A stretch of 7,901 nt of DNA from positions 33,750-41,650 of the forward strand of contig PLUH01000131.1 in the NCBI GenBank assembly GCA_003164825.1, read 5' to 3'. Position numbers and translations under genes: made by a program. The notes beneath the pieces were generated by a model. It saw only the letters and a list, made by a program, of their open reading frames with translations. It had not been told where the DNA came from and searched no databases. The first letter of the stretch is position 1. Each line of letters opens with the position of its first letter. Source of the stretch: Hyphomicrobiales bacterium. GTDB lineage: Bacteria; Pseudomonadota; Alphaproteobacteria; Rhizobiales; Beijerinckiaceae. Below are positions 6,353 to 7,901 of the stretch, one piece after another.

Positions 6353-6496
6353 ATTCATCGCGGCGATGAACGCTTCCTGCGGAATGTCGGCCTCGCCGAA
6401 CCGGCGCCCTCGGTCCACCCCAGCGGCGAGGTCTCGACCACAAGGGCGATCGCCGAATTCGGCTGGCGCGCCGACTTCAGGATCGAGACGGACTCA
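6353..6496 (+). pseudogene. Decayed 3' fragment of an SDR/epimerase gene
   Basis: Bases 6417-6496 align without gaps to the last 80 bases of the intact SDR gene (5993-6072), with 67 identities by my hand count. One 27-base block is identical (6459-6485 versus 6035-6061). Translation gives 'EVSTTRAIAEFGWRADFRIE', against 'AVSTQKAMTQLGWRADFRIA' in the intact protein, in the corresponding frame. The position of the intact TGA stop (6070-6072) reads TCA here (6494-6496), so the frame runs on into unrelated sequence. Upstream, 'IHRGDERFLRNVGLAEP' faintly resembles 'IDHGEPGLFNIADP' with an insertion, and nothing of the N-terminal Rossmann domain is found before it. It is therefore a remnant of a paralogue or a partial duplication, not a gene. 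It ends about 65 bases before the antisense NTF2-like gene's stop. Confidence 0.75.
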
Positions 6497-6561
6497 AGGG
6501 GCTTCCCTTGCATTTCGCTTTCGCGCGCATCGGGCCTTGGACCCGTCTCTAGCCGGCCAGC

Positions 6562-6966
6562 CTACGACCAGAACCGAACCTGGGCTGGGTGGTCGAACGG
6601 AAATTCCGCCACTTCGGTCACTATGCCCTTCTCGACCTTGAAAACCAGCACCGTCTTGGTGTCCACCGTCTTTCCCTTCCGCTCGCCCCTGTTCCTGTGC
6701 AAGGCGAATACGTGGTCGCCGGACGCGGCGACCGTCTGCAGTTCGGCGCGCACCGTGCCTTGGGTTTCGTGAGCTAGCTGGCCAAAGAACCCCAATATGG
6801 CCTGAAGGCCTCGGTAATTTCCCGGCAATACGCCCGCTCCCACCGAATGCCAGATCGCGTTCGGCGCGAACAGCGTCTTCAGGGTCTCGATATCGCCCTT
6901 CCCGAAAGCCTCGTAGCCGCGCCTTATGACCGCAATGTTTTGCTCTGTTGCGCCTGTCCCGCTCAT
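6562..6966 (-). CDS. NTF2/SnoaL-like domain protein
   Basis: This 134-aa protein begins at the ATG ending at 6966, with AAGGGA (6972-6977, minus) 5 bases upstream. The whole length is one NTF2-like cone fold of the ketosteroid-isomerase-related group. A helix 'NIAVIRRGYEAFGKGDIETL' (10-29) is followed by 'FAPNAIWHSVGAGVLPGNYRG' in two parts: 'FAPNAIWH' (33-40) and 'LPGNYRG' (47-53). Next come 'ILGFFGQL' (57-64), the strand 'HVFALHRNRGERKGK' (85-99) and a terminal 'FWS'. Family members bind small hydrophobic ligands or act as isomerases, cyclases or hydrolases. Catalytic residues vary too much to name a reaction. It is cytoplasmic with no signal peptide. The gene stands alone, divergent from the YCII gene across a 270-base gap. 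Its 3' end faces the SDR pseudogene. Confidence 0.88.
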   Translation of the reverse strand: MSGTGATEQNIAVIRRGYEAFGKGDIETLKTLFAPNAIWHSVGAGVLPGNYRGLQAILGFFGQLAHETQGTVRAELQTVAASGDHVFALHRNRGERKGKTVDTKTVLVFKVEKGIVTEVAEFPFDHPAQVRFWS

Positions 6967-7026
6967 TTCCGTCCCTTCTCTGATCGTCTGCGCCGAGGTA
7001 TCTCGCTACGGTCCTCGGTAAAATCG

Positions 7027-7056
7027 ATACTAGAACATCTGGCGCTGACGCCGCAA
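7027..7056 (-). promoter_or_regulatory. Candidate promoter for the NTF2-like gene
   Basis: On the minus strand, TTGCGG (7051-7056) and TAGTAT (7027-7032) are separated by 18 bases, about 60 bases upstream of the ATG. Between them and the gene, CCTCGG (7013-7018) can pair with CCGAGG (6993-6998) in the leader. Called by eye only. Confidence 0.35.
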
Positions 7057-7119
7057 TCGCGGGCCGCGATCGGCCTTGGCCCATTCGGAAAACAGGCGGA
7101 CGAATTTCGCACGGACAAT

Positions 7120-7148
7120 TTGTCTGATTTGGCCAATCCGCTTTATTT
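7120..7148 (+). promoter_or_regulatory. Candidate promoter for the YCII-family gene
   Basis: TTGTCT (7120-7125) and TTATTT (7143-7148) are separated by 17 bases in the most A/T-rich part of the divergent gap. The predicted leader to the ATG at 7237 would be about 80 bases. Consensus match is moderate for the -35 and weak for the -10. Confidence 0.3.
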
Positions 7149-7236
7149 TCGTGGCCCGCTGTCGAATCGCCGCGCGTTCAATCGTCTTTGCAATGAGCGC
7201 GGCAAAGCCGCCGCGCCGCCTTCAAGGAGCAGAGCG

Positions 7237-7584
7237 ATGCAATACCTGTTGTTGATTCACGAAGACGAGAAGCAGATGCAGGGGGTGACGCCGGAGCAGA
7301 ACGGCGCCCGGCTCGCCGCTTACGGCGCCTACATGAAGGCGGTGGCGGACGCCGGGGTGGGCAAGGGCGGCCAGCGGCTCCATCCGAGCTCGACCGCGAC
7401 CACGGTCCGGGTCAAGAACGGCAAGACTTCAGTGGTGAACGGCCCCTACGCCGAGATCAAGGAGCAGCTCGGCGGCTACATCCTTATCGACGCCCCCGAT
7501 CTCGACTCCGCGATCTCATGGGCCGCGCGCTGTCCGGGGGCCGAGTATGGGGCGATGGAGGTGCGGCCGATCTGGCAGATGTAG
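7237..7584 (+). CDS. YCII-related (DGPF-type) domain protein
   Basis: The ATG at 7237 has a strong AAGGAG (7224-7229) 7 bases upstream and gives 115 aa, the usual length for this family. The same frame is open further upstream, but without a start signal, and reads as low-quality sequence. Family marks are the opening strand 'MQYLLLIHEDE' (1-11), 'TATTVRVKNGKTSVVNGPYA' (53-72), where NGPY replaces the usual DGPF, 'KEQLGGYILIDAPDLDSAIS' (75-94), and a closing 'MEVRPIWQM'. YCII domains adopt a small ferredoxin-like dimeric fold. Their biochemical role is mostly unknown. DGPF-type members often sit beside ECF sigma factor genes of the ECF42 type, but none is visible here before the window ends. 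A possible small membrane protein follows after 30 bases. Confidence 0.92.
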   Translation: MQYLLLIHEDEKQMQGVTPEQNGARLAAYGAYMKAVADAGVGKGGQRLHPSSTATTVRVKNGKTSVVNGPYAEIKEQLGGYILIDAPDLDSAISWAARCPGAEYGAMEVRPIWQM

Positions 7585-7601
7585 GGCGGACAGTGATGAC
7601 C

Positions 7602-7681
7602 GGGCCAGACTGCGATGAACGGGATCGAGAAGCAGGCGGCGTTCTACCGCGCATATCTGATCGACGATCGCAGTCTGGCCC
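7602..7681. repeat. Perfect 15-bp inverted repeat spanning 80 bases
   Basis: GGGCCAGACTGCGAT (7602-7616) is the exact reverse complement of ATCGCAGTCTGGCCC (7667-7681), with 50 bases between. The left arm covers the first two bases of the start codon at 7615 and the region where a ribosome binding site would lie. The right arm falls inside the same small reading frame. In RNA it could form a 15-bp stem hiding the start. In DNA it could be the ends of a tiny element or paired protein sites. Confidence 0.8.
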
Positions 7682-7821
7682 CGCTGACGACCGCGCTGGC
7701 GACGATTGTCGGTCTCTGGCTTCTCGTATACGTGGTTAGCGCCATCGGCGGCGCCGAGGCGAACCAGCAGATGATCCGGGTCGCGGCGCATGCGTCCTCG
7801 CTCGCGCCGCGATCTCCGTGA
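7615..7821 (+). CDS. Possible small single-pass membrane protein
   Basis: The reading frame encodes 68 aa starting at ATG 7615, 30 bases after the YCII gene stop. A hydrophobic helix spans about residues 26-44 ('LATIVGLWLLVYVVSAIG'), preceded by a polar N-terminus 'MNGIEKQAAFYRAYLIDDRS' and followed by a polar tail. Codon choice is compatible with neighbouring genes. Against it, there is no clear ribosome binding site, the family is not recognised, and the start lies in an inverted-repeat arm. It may be translationally coupled to the YCII gene, or it may be a chance frame. After its stop, bases 7822-7901 hold nothing I can support. Confidence 0.4.
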   Translation: MNGIEKQAAFYRAYLIDDRSLAPLTTALATIVGLWLLVYVVSAIGGAEANQQMIRVAAHASSLAPRSP

Positions 7822-7901
7822 CCGTCGTAGGGCGCACGCGGGCGCGACGGGGCGCAGGCTTCGGCCAGAATCGCGAATCATGGTGCGTATAAGCGAGCTA
7901 T

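Noticed and set aside
6248..6772. Intact 174-codon gene on the plus strand
   Set aside because: Only 6353-6496 resembles a protein (SDR tail). The rest is unrelated run-on after the lost stop codon and overlaps the NTF2-like gene antisense.
6847..7236. N-terminal extension in frame with the YCII protein
   Set aside because: It is antisense to the NTF2-like gene and crosses its promoter region. The YCII family starts at the conserved 'MQYLLLIHEDE', which has a strong AAGGAG upstream.
7516..7881. Minus-strand open frame of 121 codons at the right edge
   Set aside because: It is Arg-rich, overlaps the YCII gene antisense, and has no recognisable domain or ribosome binding site.
7880..7901. Start of a new plus-strand gene at the right edge (ATG 7880)
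   Set aside because: Only seven codons are visible, with no ribosome binding site, which is not enough to support a gene.

Overview
The window is GC-rich chromosomal DNA, with strong G/C preference at third codon positions and Shine-Dalgarno sequences of the AGGAG/GGAGG type. Gene content and protein style point to an alphaproteobacterium, probably Hyphomicrobiales (for example near Beijerinckiaceae, Methylocystaceae or Bradyrhizobiaceae). That placement is inference from family resemblance only. I see no rRNA, tRNA, CRISPR array, transposase, phage or plasmid gene.

Layout. The left edge holds the N-terminal part of a minus-strand quinone-oxidoreductase-like MDR enzyme (1-191). Diverging from it is an exported protein of unknown function (388-1215, +). 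Next comes a probable two-gene unit: a zinc alcohol dehydrogenase (1348-2367, +) and an isoprenylcysteine-carboxyl-methyltransferase-like membrane protein (2421-3095, +). A membrane-anchored class III nucleotide cyclase (3123-4277, -) converges on that pair. Divergent from the cyclase is a second probable unit: a Tat-exported YghX-like dienelactone hydrolase (4419-5309, +) and an atypical extended SDR (5341-6072, +).

The stretch from 6073 to 6561 has no intact gene. It holds a small stem-loop, three spaced GAACAG(A)GGG direct repeats, and a decayed copy of the 3' end of the adjacent SDR gene whose stop-codon position now reads TCA. After it come an NTF2/SnoaL-like protein (6562-6966, -) and a divergent YCII/DGPF-family protein (7237-7584, +). 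The YCII gene is followed by a possible single-pass membrane micro-protein (7615-7821, +). Its start codon lies in the left arm of a perfect 15-bp inverted repeat.

How the genes relate. Most are single-domain redox, hydrolase or small-fold enzymes typical of an accessory detoxification or metabolic neighbourhood: two MDR dehydrogenases, an SDR, a dienelactone hydrolase, an NTF2-like protein and a YCII protein. No pathway linking them can be read from the sequence. I found no convincing new multi-gene system. The best second-look items are the SDR tail duplication, the inverted repeat over the micro-gene start, and the altered substrate-recognition positions in the cyclase.
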